DNA of 64,000 nucleotides from Paenibacillus cellulositrophicus. GTDB taxonomy: Bacteria > Bacillota > Bacilli > Paenibacillales > Paenibacillaceae. Below, in pieces: positions 54,553 to 61,489 of this stretch. A program made the position numbers and the translations under genes. The notes under the pieces are model-generated. The model saw only the letters and a list, made by a program, of their open reading frames with translations, was not told where the DNA came from and ran no database searches. Each line of letters opens with the position of its first letter. Position 1 is the stretch's first letter. Location: contig NZ_CP045296.1 of NCBI RefSeq assembly GCF_009363095.1, positions 558,001 to 622,000 of the forward strand, given 5' to 3'.

Positions 54553-55941
54553 ATGGAATACGGACATATTACTCTGCCAACAACTAACATCCCGGTTTCC
54601 CGCGAGGTGGATGTGCTGGTCATCGGCGGAGGTGCTTCGGGCATAGCCGCGGCCATAGCTGCTGCAAGAGGCGGAGCAATCACTATGCTGGTGGAGCAAC
54701 GAGGTTTCCTTGGCGGCATGGGCACCGTTGCACTCGTCCCGGCCTTCTGTCCCTTTACGGATAAGCGGAAGCCGATTATCCGCGGCCTCGGCCTTGAGCT
54801 GATGGAGCGTATGAAGCATGCGTGCGACGTCGGGTACAGAGAGGAATATCAAGAACTGCTGGACTGGGTACCGATCGATCCCGAGGTGCTTAAACGGGTT
54901 TATGACGGCGCTATTCTGGAAAGCGGCGTTACGCCGCTGTATCACACCTTTGTTTATGATGTCGTATTGTCCGAGGACCGTCGGACGGTGAAAGGTGTCG
55001 TTGTCGTTAACAAGACGGGGCGCTCCTTCATCTCCTGCCAATATATCATCGATTGCTCGGGAGACGGGGATATCGCTGCGCTGGCGGGGGTTCCTTTTCA
55101 GAAGGGCGGGGAAGCGGGCGAGCTTCAGCCCGGCAGCATGTGCTATCTGCTTGCGAACGTGAACCGTCCGAAGTTCAGACGATACCTGGAGGAGAGCGGG
55201 GATACAGGCCAACTGCACCAGACGGTGGAGCGGGCGATCGAGGACGGTGCGCTGCCGGAGGGCCGCAAATCGATCTCCGGCCTTGCTTGGGTCAACGACT
55301 ACCTGGTAGGCGTTAACTTCGGTCATGTATTCGGCGTAGACGGCACGCTTGCCGAGGATTTGACGCGGGGGGCCATTGAAGGACGCCGCTTGGCGGAACG
55401 CCAGCTGCAGTTCTTCCGCCGCTACGTACCGGGCTTTGAGCACGCCCATATGGTTGCGAGCGGAGAGCAGCTTGGCATTCGAGAGACGCGGCGCATCGAA
55501 GGAGACTACATACTATCGGTCGATGATTTCATTGCTGCGCGCTCCTTTCCGGATGACATTGCCCGGAACGCCTACTACATCGACATCCATCTCGCCAACA
55601 GCAAAAGCGAAATGACATTCAACCACTTGCCGCCGGGAGTCTCACACGGCGTACCGTACCGGATCCTGCTGCCGGTCGGCATCGACAACCTTTGGGTCGC
55701 TGGACGCTCCGTGTCCTCGGATCGTGCGGTCCAAGGCTCCTTGCGGGTGATGCCGAACTGCTTCTCTATGGGTCAGGCCGCGGGGTCGGCGGCTGCATTG
55801 GCGCTTCAAAGCGGAACCGGCTCGCGCGGCATTTCCGTATCTGAGCTTCAGCGGCGGCTGCTAGAGCAGGATGTATGGCTGGGAGAGGATTTCATGCCGG
55901 CTGAGGAGACTGCAGGCAAGAAAGAAGGGAATACGCCGTGA
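54553..55941 (+). CDS. FAD-dependent oxidoreductase
   Basis: A 462-residue flavoprotein with the Rossmann motif VDVLVIGGGASGIAAAIAAARGG near residues 14-36, followed by the TMLVEQRGFLGGMGT segment seen in the 'FAD_oxidored' family. It has YIIDCSGDGDIAALAGVPFQKGGE near 160-185 and a C-terminal GIDNLWVAGRSVSSDRAVQGSLRVMPNCFSMGQAAGSAAALA, the FAD-binding end. Members are common in Bacillales carbohydrate clusters but their substrates are generally unknown. It follows GH130 after 197 bases, has AGAGGAGG before its ATG, and overlaps the SGNH gene by 4 bases, so the pair is one unit. Confidence 0.9.
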   Translation: MEYGHITLPTTNIPVSREVDVLVIGGGASGIAAAIAAARGGAITMLVEQRGFLGGMGTVALVPAFCPFTDKRKPIIRGLGLELMERMKHACDVGYREEYQELLDWVPIDPEVLKRVYDGAILESGVTPLYHTFVYDVVLSEDRRTVKGVVVVNKTGRSFISCQYIIDCSGDGDIAALAGVPFQKGGEAGELQPGSMCYLLANVNRPKFRRYLEESGDTGQLHQTVERAIEDGALPEGRKSISGLAWVNDYLVGVNFGHVFGVDGTLAEDLTRGAIEGRRLAERQLQFFRRYVPGFEHAHMVASGEQLGIRETRRIEGDYILSVDDFIAARSFPDDIARNAYYIDIHLANSKSEMTFNHLPPGVSHGVPYRILLPVGIDNLWVAGRSVSSDRAVQGSLRVMPNCFSMGQAAGSAAALALQSGTGSRGISVSELQRRLLEQDVWLGEDFMPAEETAGKKEGNTP

Positions 55942-56957
55942 AGCAGCTTCCCTTAACAGATGAGTGGTTTCACGGTGCCGTTTCGCTGGAGCAACGGGAG
56001 GATGGAATCAAGCCGTGGCGAATTCCTTACAAGGATTACAACCTGTATCCGCCCGAGGGAATCGAAGGCAAAGCGGAGATTTGCGCCGGTGTCCGCCTTC
56101 GGCTTCGCACGGATTCCGCAGAGGTGGCCATATCGTTCACACCGCTTGCGGATGCAGCAGCCATGGATTGCCTGGTCTGTGGAGAGTTATTCCGGACGCT
56201 TAGCCTACCCGCCGGAGCATCAGAAGCCTTGTTCTCCGGATTTCCGGGCGGAGTCAAGGATCTGGAGATCTGGCTCCCGCAAAATATAGGAATGACCGTC
56301 ATCGGCCTGCGGATTGGCGCCCAAGCTTTCGGAGTCCCGCTGCCGGACACCCGGCCTCGCTGGATTACGTACGGCAGCTCCATTACCCAGTGCGTCGGGG
56401 CTTCCAGCCCTTCCCGCGCTTGGCCTGCCATTGCCGCCGAAACATGCGGCTACAGCTTGACCAATCTCGGCTTCTCAGGCAACTGCCACATGGAACCGAT
56501 GATCGGGCGGCTGATTCGCGACTTGCCGGCCGATTTCATCTCCATTTGTGCGGGCGTGAACATCTATGGCGCAGGCACCCTAAGCCCTCGCATGTTCAAA
56601 CCGCTGCTGATTGGAATGCTGGAGACGATACGCGAGAAACACAGGGAGACCCCACTGCTTGTCATTTCCCCGATTTATGGCACCGTCCGCGAAACGGAGC
56701 TCAATATGCAGGGCTTTACTCTGCCCATGATTCGTGAAGCCATCCATGAGACCGTGGAGCTATTGCGGGAGCGGGGCGATCGCCAGTTGTATTATCAAGA
56801 TGGCCAGAACTGGCTCGGCCCGGAGGATGAAGCCTTTCTGTCGGATGGCCTGCACCCTGATGCCGAGGGGTATGAGTTGCTCGGCAGGCGTTTTCGCGAT
56901 CTTCATGAATTTGCGTTCCGAGATGTACATAGATTTGCAGATAACGAATTGCTGTGA
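55938..56957 (+). CDS. SGNH/GDSL-type esterase with N-terminal beta domain
   Basis: A 339-residue protein. The N-terminal 130 residues look like a beta-sandwich (GVRLRLRTDSAEVAISFTPLADAAAMDCLV). The catalytic domain starts at about 140 with WITYGSSITQC (Ser nucleophile of block I), then LTNLGFSGNCHMEP (block II Gly), FISICAGVNIYGAG (block III Asn) and LSDGLHPDAEGYELLG (block V Asp and His). Such enzymes usually de-acetylate sugars. Translational overlap with the FAD oxidoreductase implies a common pathway, perhaps trimming of imported, acetylated oligosaccharides. Confidence 0.87.
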   Translation: MKQLPLTDEWFHGAVSLEQREDGIKPWRIPYKDYNLYPPEGIEGKAEICAGVRLRLRTDSAEVAISFTPLADAAAMDCLVCGELFRTLSLPAGASEALFSGFPGGVKDLEIWLPQNIGMTVIGLRIGAQAFGVPLPDTRPRWITYGSSITQCVGASSPSRAWPAIAAETCGYSLTNLGFSGNCHMEPMIGRLIRDLPADFISICAGVNIYGAGTLSPRMFKPLLIGMLETIREKHRETPLLVISPIYGTVRETELNMQGFTLPMIREAIHETVELLRERGDRQLYYQDGQNWLGPEDEAFLSDGLHPDAEGYELLGRRFRDLHEFAFRDVHRFADNELL

Positions 56958-56981
56958 AAGAGATCAGTAAACGAAGAGAAG

Positions 56982-57010
56982 AGAGGGATTCCATTATCGG
57001 AATGCCCTCT
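56982..57010 (+). terminator. Terminator of the carbohydrate gene block
   Basis: AGAGGGATTCC (from 56982) pairs with GGAATGCCCTCT (56999-57010) with one bulge, and TTATTTCTTATTT follows. It lies 25 bases after the SGNH gene. Confidence 0.75.
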
Positions 57011-57306
57011 TATTTCTTATTTGTCTCCGTCATCGAAGGATACCAATGCGGTCCGATAATCGCACCGTTCCGGCTGATATGATTTCAACCGGGTGCAGCC
57101 GCCACAACTACCTTTGCGACAACAAAAGCCTGAAAACATTCAAAAAAATTAACCGTAGAAGAGGGCCCTGCAAAACGATGATCTAATAGAGAAAGTCCAT
57201 AAAGCCAATAATAATTAGAAAATGAATAAGATGTTGAACATTTTATTAGCTAAATAAGAATGGATAGAGGTGTCAGAAAACATCTGAATCTTCTAATATA
57301 ATTCAA

Positions 57307-57358
57307 TTGACTATAGTCTAATCAGACTATATAATGTTTATAGTCTAATTAGACTATA
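57307..57358 (+). promoter_or_regulatory. Promoter with two PadR-type 20-bp operators
   Basis: TTGACT (57307-57312) and TATAAT (57330-57335) are 17 bases apart, close to consensus. TATAGTCTAATCAGACTATA (57312-57331) fills the spacer between them. TATAGTCTAATTAGACTATA (57339-57358), a perfect palindrome, covers the start-site region. Both precede the SASA-type esterase by 24-51 bases. The operon's second gene is a PadR repressor, so autorepression is the natural reading. The rest of 56958-57381 is AT-rich and holds no gene. Confidence 0.8.
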
Positions 57359-57381
57359 GTGTTGTAAAGGAGTAAGACGAA

Positions 57382-58224
57382 ATGATAAAGTCATTCTTAA
57401 TGTTGGGGCAGTCGAATATGGCGGGTCGTGGATTTTTGCATGAAGTCGATCCTATCTATAATGAAAAAATAAAAATGCTTCGCAATGGACAGTGGCAGAT
57501 GATGACAGAGCCGATTAATTACGACCGTCCGGTTTCCGGTGTAAGCCTGGCGGCGTCTTTTGCCGATGCCTGGTCGAAAGCCAACCCCGATGAAGAAATT
57601 GGTTTGATTCCTTGTGCGGAAGGCGGCAGTTCCTTGGATGACTGGCATCCGGAAGGCATCCTTTTTCAGCATGCTTTGTCCGAAGCCCGCTTCGCCCTGC
57701 GGTCCAGCCAAATCTGCGGAATCCTATGGCATCAGGGTGAGAGCGACAGTTATCGTTCGCTACATGAAACTTATTACGAGAAATTAACCCTTATTATCGA
57801 GACCCTAAGAAACGAATTGAATCTTGATGAGGTGCCGTTGATCATTGGCGGACTTGGCGATTTCCTTGGGAAGACCGGTTTTGGACAGCATGCAACAGAG
57901 TATCGGCAGGTCAATGAACAATTGCAGCACGTCGCTAACAAGCAGGAAAATTGTTATTTTGTAACAGCGGCAGATTTAACGGCGAATTCTGATGGCATTC
58001 ATTTAAATGCGGTTTCGCAACGCAAATTCGGATACCGCTATTTCAAGGCTTTTTCGAAAAAGCGTCATGTCATGGAACCCATCCCTGAGGAAGAGCAGTC
58101 GCTGATAGTGAAGCGAAACTATTCGAAAACAGAACAGATTTACCTTCATAGCATGGATTTGGCTTCGGGTAAAATCACGTACGCAGAATTCGAGGCGCTT
58201 ATGGCGAAGGTGATGCAGCTTTGA
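57382..58224 (+). CDS. SASA-type carbohydrate esterase (sialate O-acetylesterase-like)
   Basis: A 280-residue protein of the SASA/DUF303 (CE6-like) family with an SGNH-like active site: SFLMLGQSNMAGRG at residues 4-17 (Ser nucleophile in GQSN), GLIPCAEGGSSLDDW near 73-87, GILWHQGESDSY near 113-124, and the catalytic Asp-x-x-His in NSDGIHLNAVSQRKFG near 202-217. It should remove acetyl groups from sugars. The last 60 residues are an extra charged tail (YLHSMDLASGKITYAEFEALMAKV). The stop overlaps the PadR gene start by 4 bases. Two palindromes overlie the promoter. Cytoplasmic, with no signal peptide. Confidence 0.88.
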   Translation: MIKSFLMLGQSNMAGRGFLHEVDPIYNEKIKMLRNGQWQMMTEPINYDRPVSGVSLAASFADAWSKANPDEEIGLIPCAEGGSSLDDWHPEGILFQHALSEARFALRSSQICGILWHQGESDSYRSLHETYYEKLTLIIETLRNELNLDEVPLIIGGLGDFLGKTGFGQHATEYRQVNEQLQHVANKQENCYFVTAADLTANSDGIHLNAVSQRKFGYRYFKAFSKKRHVMEPIPEEEQSLIVKRNYSKTEQIYLHSMDLASGKITYAEFEALMAKVMQL

Positions 58225-58760
58225 TTCCCTTACTCATCCTTGGCTTGCTCACCCAAAACCCCGGCGCTCACGGCTATGAACTGCTGGCCTTAATGGAAAA
58301 ACGCCATTACAAATACATCGTAAATTTCACAAAAGGCTCGTTTTATTACAATCTGCAGCAACTTGAAGAAAAAGGTTGGATTGAACAGATTCAGCAGAAT
58401 TCTTCAACCAGTGGACGCGAGACTCGGAACTTTAAAATCACCGAATCGGGAATGGCTGAATTCGAAAAATTAATGGTCAAATACGGCACCAAATCGGAAT
58501 ATGTGAACCTGCAATTTTATGGGGCGCTGCTCTTTGCTGATGAATTCGACAAAAACAAATTGCTGGAACTGATCCAATCGCAAATAGACCAGACTAAAGT
58601 CCGAATCGCCCTCCTTGATGAATACCTGTCCAACACACAAGCACTTCCCGGCGCAGTCGATTACTACCGCCGCATGAACGAAAATTCCCGTTCCCATCAC
58701 TTGGTTAACTTAGAGTGGTTTGAACAATTGAAAGCAGAAATAGAGGGGCCTGTCGTATAA
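58221..58760 (+). CDS. PadR family transcriptional regulator
   Basis: A 179-residue regulator. The N-terminal winged HTH has the PadR pattern ILGLLTQNPGAHGYELLALM and KGSFYYNLQQLEEKGWIEQI, and RNFKITESGMAEFEKLM as the wing end. The C-terminal part (about 100-175) is the dimerising helical region (LIQSQIDQTKVRIALLDEYL). It starts with TTG inside the end of the esterase gene, so both are made together. The twin palindromes upstream are its likely operators. The inducer is not evident. Confidence 0.88.
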   Translation: MIPLLILGLLTQNPGAHGYELLALMEKRHYKYIVNFTKGSFYYNLQQLEEKGWIEQIQQNSSTSGRETRNFKITESGMAEFEKLMVKYGTKSEYVNLQFYGALLFADEFDKNKLLELIQSQIDQTKVRIALLDEYLSNTQALPGAVDYYRRMNENSRSHHLVNLEWFEQLKAEIEGPVV

Positions 58761-58784
58761 TTAAATAAGAAGTTAAATAAACTG

Positions 58785-58837
58785 GTCCCCATAGACGGGA
58801 CACTTTGAAAGAAGTGATTAGGCTGTGGGGACTTTTT
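58785..58837 (+). terminator. Probable terminator after padR
   Basis: GTCCCCA (58785-58791) pairs with TGGGGAC (58826-58832), followed by TTTTTG. The loop is long (34 bases) and contains GGACACTTTGAAAGAA, nearly repeated at 59048. Confidence 0.6.
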
Positions 58838-58936
58838 GTATACTGGTAATGTCATCTAAGGATCTAATTGGAACAGCGAGGATTTTCAGTTCAGTGGCTG
58901 CTTTCTGGTGAAGGAGCCGAAAAAGAAGTACATTAA

Positions 58937-59030
58937 AACGAAGTAGTTATTTTGGATATCATGTTACCCGGTTTAGACGGATTCACTGTGGGAAAACGAT
59001 TAAACAAAGCAGCTCCTGCTGTTCCTATGA
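58937..59030 (+). pseudogene. Response regulator receiver-domain fragment
   Basis: In frame after a TAA at 58934 the DNA reads NEVVILDIMLPGLDGFTVGK and then RLNKAAPAVPM. This is unmistakably the segment around the phosphoacceptor Asp of an OmpR-type receiver (LDIMLPGLDGF). Nothing of the N-terminus, the rest of the receiver or the DNA-binding domain remains. Homology stops at about 59030, next to an inverted repeat and the broken hydrolase. This is a leftover of a two-component gene removed by a deletion. Confidence 0.75.
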
Positions 59031-59045
59031 ACTGTAACCCGAGAG

Positions 59046-59469
59046 ATGGACACTTTGAAAAAAATGCCCTCTCTCGGGTTCTTTGCATCTCCCCGCGGTC
59101 CATCAGACAAGCCGTGGCCTCTGATGTCAGGCAGGAACGCAGCAACTCCTCCCCGATCGGCTCATACCCAGCGCCGCTATTGGCCCCCGAACCGTGATAA
59201 AATAGGACCATTGCTTTTGGATGATCGGGAATATAGCTCCGGTAAGCCAGGCGTAAGCGGTCGGTGGCCTCAACGTATTGAACATGATCGGCCGGCAGCC
59301 GGCTTGTGGCGTCTGTGTCCGGGCCAACTCCCTCGGACGATACATTGGAGACGACATGGCCGGAGAATCGGCAGGACGAAAGCGGGGTTACCGCAAAGGT
59401 GACAACGCCGGCCGTAACGATCATCAGAAGCACAAGAATCGTCAGCAGCAACCTCTTTATAGTCTTCAT
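59046..59469 (-). pseudogene. Broken alpha/beta hydrolase gene
   Basis: Starts well, with AGGAGGAAGGATA then ATG, a membrane anchor or signal (LLLTILVLLMIVTAGVVTFAV), and the hydrolase stretch LAYRSYIPDHPKAMVLFYHGSGANSGAGYEPIGEELLRS with the oxyanion-hole motif. The next conserved block, LPDIRGHGLSDGPRGDAKNP, occurs in another frame from about 59128 down, so a small deletion of roughly 13-20 bases with frameshift removed the strand between them. Homology then ends near 59046; the nucleophile elbow and His are absent. Third gene after padR and a membrane protein gene on the same strand. Confidence 0.75.
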
Positions 59470-59511
59470 TATCCTTCCTCCTGCCCAAATGTGATGGAAT
59501 AGATCCCCCCT

Positions 59512-59832
59512 TTAATGAAACCAGGCTTTAGCCTCTGGGCTGTTTAATCTCCATAGGACGATGACCGGCAAAATGATTCCAAGCAAAAACCCGATGCTAT
59601 GCCATGCGGCAAACTCGGCAATCCGCGTGACGATCAGGATGGTGCAAAGAACGTTCGCCGCATACCTGCTGAAGAGGGCGGGAATGCTCAGGCGATACGC
59701 TGCAAAAACCGCTGCAATTGCTGTGAGGATCATGATCACGCATAACGCTTTCTTGACCATTCCCTGGCTGCCCAACGAATATATGCCATTAATTCCATTG
59801 ATTACGGCTGTGGCATAAAACAGAATTTGCAC
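59512..59832 (-). CDS. Small integral membrane protein of unknown function
   Basis: About 106 residues from a GTG at 59832, with four hydrophobic segments (FYATAVINGINGIYSLG, ALCVIMILTAIAAVFAAYRL, VLCTILIVTRIAEFAAWHSIG, FLLGIILPVIVLWRL). No known family comes to mind. The frame is open upstream of the GTG and reads ENRINQAPIITFVQIL, which looks like real protein. An ATG with GGAGGAG overlapping the padR stop lies in a different frame; one base missing just after that ATG would explain this. The gene may be slightly damaged at its start. It lies between padR and the broken hydrolase. Confidence 0.6.
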   Translation of the reverse strand: MQILFYATAVINGINGIYSLGSQGMVKKALCVIMILTAIAAVFAAYRLSIPALFSRYAANVLCTILIVTRIAEFAAWHSIGFLLGIILPVIVLWRLNSPEAKAWFH

Positions 59833-59881
59833 GAACGTGATGATTGGGGCTTGGTTGATTCGATTCTCCGATGATTGGACA

Positions 59882-60532
59882 TCAGGGCTGCTCCTCCTCT
59901 GTTTGCGATTCGTTTAGGGATAAAGATAAAAGCTGTGATTCTGCTTCATTACACCAGTCCAGGACCATTTGGACATACGCTGTTCCGTATTGCTTGAGCA
60001 TAGAGGGAACTGGGAGAGACGAAACGTCCTCCGGACGATCCCATGAGCTGCCCGGCTGGATTTCCTGAATGGTTTTCAGCATCCATTCAAAGCTGGCGCG
60101 GCGTTCCCGGATCAGATTCACGATCATTTCCGGTCCTTCCCGACTGGCAAATAAAAATTTAACGAGATTCTCATCCCTGATCTGAATGGGTGCAGACGGA
60201 GCTGCCAGCCATTGACGCAGAGCGATCCGGCCCTTATCCGTGAGATGCCACCGTTGACGGGCTCTTGGCCCTTCGGCGCCCTTCGGCGCTTCAATAAGCT
60301 GTAACGACTCAAGTACCTTCAACTGTGGATATAGCTGCCCGTCGCTGATGCCCCAGAACATGCGGACCGACCGTTTTGCCGCCTCCCGTATTTCATAGCC
60401 GCTTCTCGGATGCAAGGAGAGGAAACCTAAGATCGACCAAGCGGTTGGCGTAAGTTCGAGAGGCTCTATATCCGTCATTGCGGGGTTTGAGCCTGATGTC
60501 CCATCTTCATTCTCTTGTCGATGCAATATCAA
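59882..60532 (-). CDS. PadR family transcriptional regulator
   Basis: Up to 216 residues. The PadR winged HTH is LTPTAWSILGFLSLHPRSGYEIREAAKRSVRMFWGISDGQLYPQLKVLESLQLIEAP (about residues 27-83), with RQRWHLTDKGRIALRQWL after it. The C-terminal helical domain (about 120-205) includes the ERRASFEWMLKTIQEIQPG segment. TTG starts at 60532 or 60526 fit AAAGGAG; an internal ATG (MTDIEPLEL) is another option. A 25-bp palindrome just upstream is a likely autoregulatory site. It probably represses itself and the downstream membrane protein and (now broken) hydrolase. Confidence 0.87.
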   Translation of the reverse strand: MILHRQENEDGTSGSNPAMTDIEPLELTPTAWSILGFLSLHPRSGYEIREAAKRSVRMFWGISDGQLYPQLKVLESLQLIEAPKGAEGPRARQRWHLTDKGRIALRQWLAAPSAPIQIRDENLVKFLFASREGPEMIVNLIRERRASFEWMLKTIQEIQPGSSWDRPEDVSSLPVPSMLKQYGTAYVQMVLDWCNEAESQLLSLSLNESQTEEEQP

Positions 60533-60546
60533 AGCACTCCTTTAAA

Positions 60547-60571
60547 ATAATATCTCTGCCAGAGGTATTAT
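60547..60571. promoter_or_regulatory. Palindrome upstream of padR
   Basis: ATAATATCTCTG (60547-60558) and CAGAGGTATTAT (60560-60571) form a near-perfect 25-bp inverted repeat with one mismatch per arm. It lies 14 bases before the padR start, where an autoregulating PadR would bind. Confidence 0.6.
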
Positions 60572-60741
60572 GCGTCTCGATCCGCTTTTTGTCAAATCTC
60601 CGTTAGTTTGCTCAAAATGAAAATCCGAAATGTTGTGTATTCTAAAAAAATAGAGGATTATTATTTCATCATGGCTGCTTTCTTATGAGTGATGGCAGAA
60701 ATGATGAGGATTCATAGGGAGGTGCGGTTTTGTATTGTTTT

Positions 60742-60774
60742 GTTCATATGCCGTTCATCTCCTTTTGATATATT
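60742..60774 (+). promoter_or_regulatory. HssR-box-like direct repeat and -10 element before hssR
   Basis: GTTCAT occurs twice (60742-60747 and 60753-60758), 11 bases apart, one helical turn. TATATT at 60769-60774 is a -10 candidate, 16 bases after the second repeat starts. The same layout occurs before hrtB. In staphylococci HssR binds direct repeats of the GTTCAT type. A typical activator site with no good -35 box. Confidence 0.65.
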
Positions 60775-60811
60775 GATCGTTACGAATGTTGTATAAAGTG
60801 GGGGAGTTTCG

Positions 60812-61489
60812 ATGAGACAACTGCTAATTGTGGACGATGACAGCCATATCCGCGAATTGCTGAGGTTCGTCATGACGAGAGAGGGCTATCAAGTCTATGA
60901 AGCCGAGAACGGTATGGAAGCAGCCAAAATGATGGACAGGCATGACATGGACCTCGCCGTCGTGGATATCATGATGCCATATATGGACGGATACGAGCTG
61001 TGCGAATATATTCGGGAAAATTACGATATTCCCATCATCATGCTGACGGCAAAAGACCAGCTAACCGACAAGGAAGAGGCTTACTCCCGGGGAACAGATG
61101 ATTACCTGACCAAGCCGTTTGAACCGGAGGAACTGGTATTTCGCGTCAAGGCGCTGTTCCGCCGCTATCAGCGAACCTCAAGCGATACGCTTTATTTGAA
61201 CCGAATCGTGATCGACCGGAACAACGTGGAGGTTACCGATGGCCAGAGCGTCTTTTTGCTGCCGATGAAGGAATTTGAGCTGCTCTCGCAGCTTGCCCAA
61301 TATCCGGGAAGGCTGTTTTCGCGGGACGAGCTGATCCGGCTGGTATGGGGAGCCGATTACGAGGGGGATGACCGAACGGTAGATGTCCATATCAAGCGGC
61401 TTCGCCAGCGGTTTGCCGACTATACAGACGATTTCTCCATTCAAACGGTAAGGGGCATCGGGTACAAATTAGAGGTGCCCAAACGATGA
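60812..61489 (+). CDS. hssR: Heme response regulator HssR
   Basis: OmpR/PhoB-type regulator, 225 residues. The receiver has IVDDD at 6-10, phosphoacceptor Asp52 in AVVDIMMPYMDGYELC (same number as in Staphylococcus aureus HssR), IIMLTAKDQLTDKEEAYSRGTDDYLTKPFE and FRVKALFRRYQ. The winged helix (about 130-222) has MKEFELLSQLAQYPGRLFSRDEL, GADYEGDDRTVDVHIKRLRQRF and ETVRG-like QTVRGIGYKLE. These stretches agree closely with what I know of HssR. It overlaps hssS by 4 bases. Upstream and again before hrtB are GTTCAT direct repeats. Confidence 0.9.
   Translation: MRQLLIVDDDSHIRELLRFVMTREGYQVYEAENGMEAAKMMDRHDMDLAVVDIMMPYMDGYELCEYIRENYDIPIIMLTAKDQLTDKEEAYSRGTDDYLTKPFEPEELVFRVKALFRRYQRTSSDTLYLNRIVIDRNNVEVTDGQSVFLLPMKEFELLSQLAQYPGRLFSRDELIRLVWGADYEGDDRTVDVHIKRLRQRFADYTDDFSIQTVRGIGYKLEVPKR

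Noticed and set aside
54397..55449. 350-codon minus-strand frame opposite the FAD oxidoreductase
   Set aside because: The plus strand has a Rossmann motif, a ribosome binding site and a full-length protein.
58952..59197. 81-codon plus-strand ORF as a real gene
   Set aside because: Only its first 27 codons resemble a receiver domain; the rest is the antisense of the broken hydrolase.
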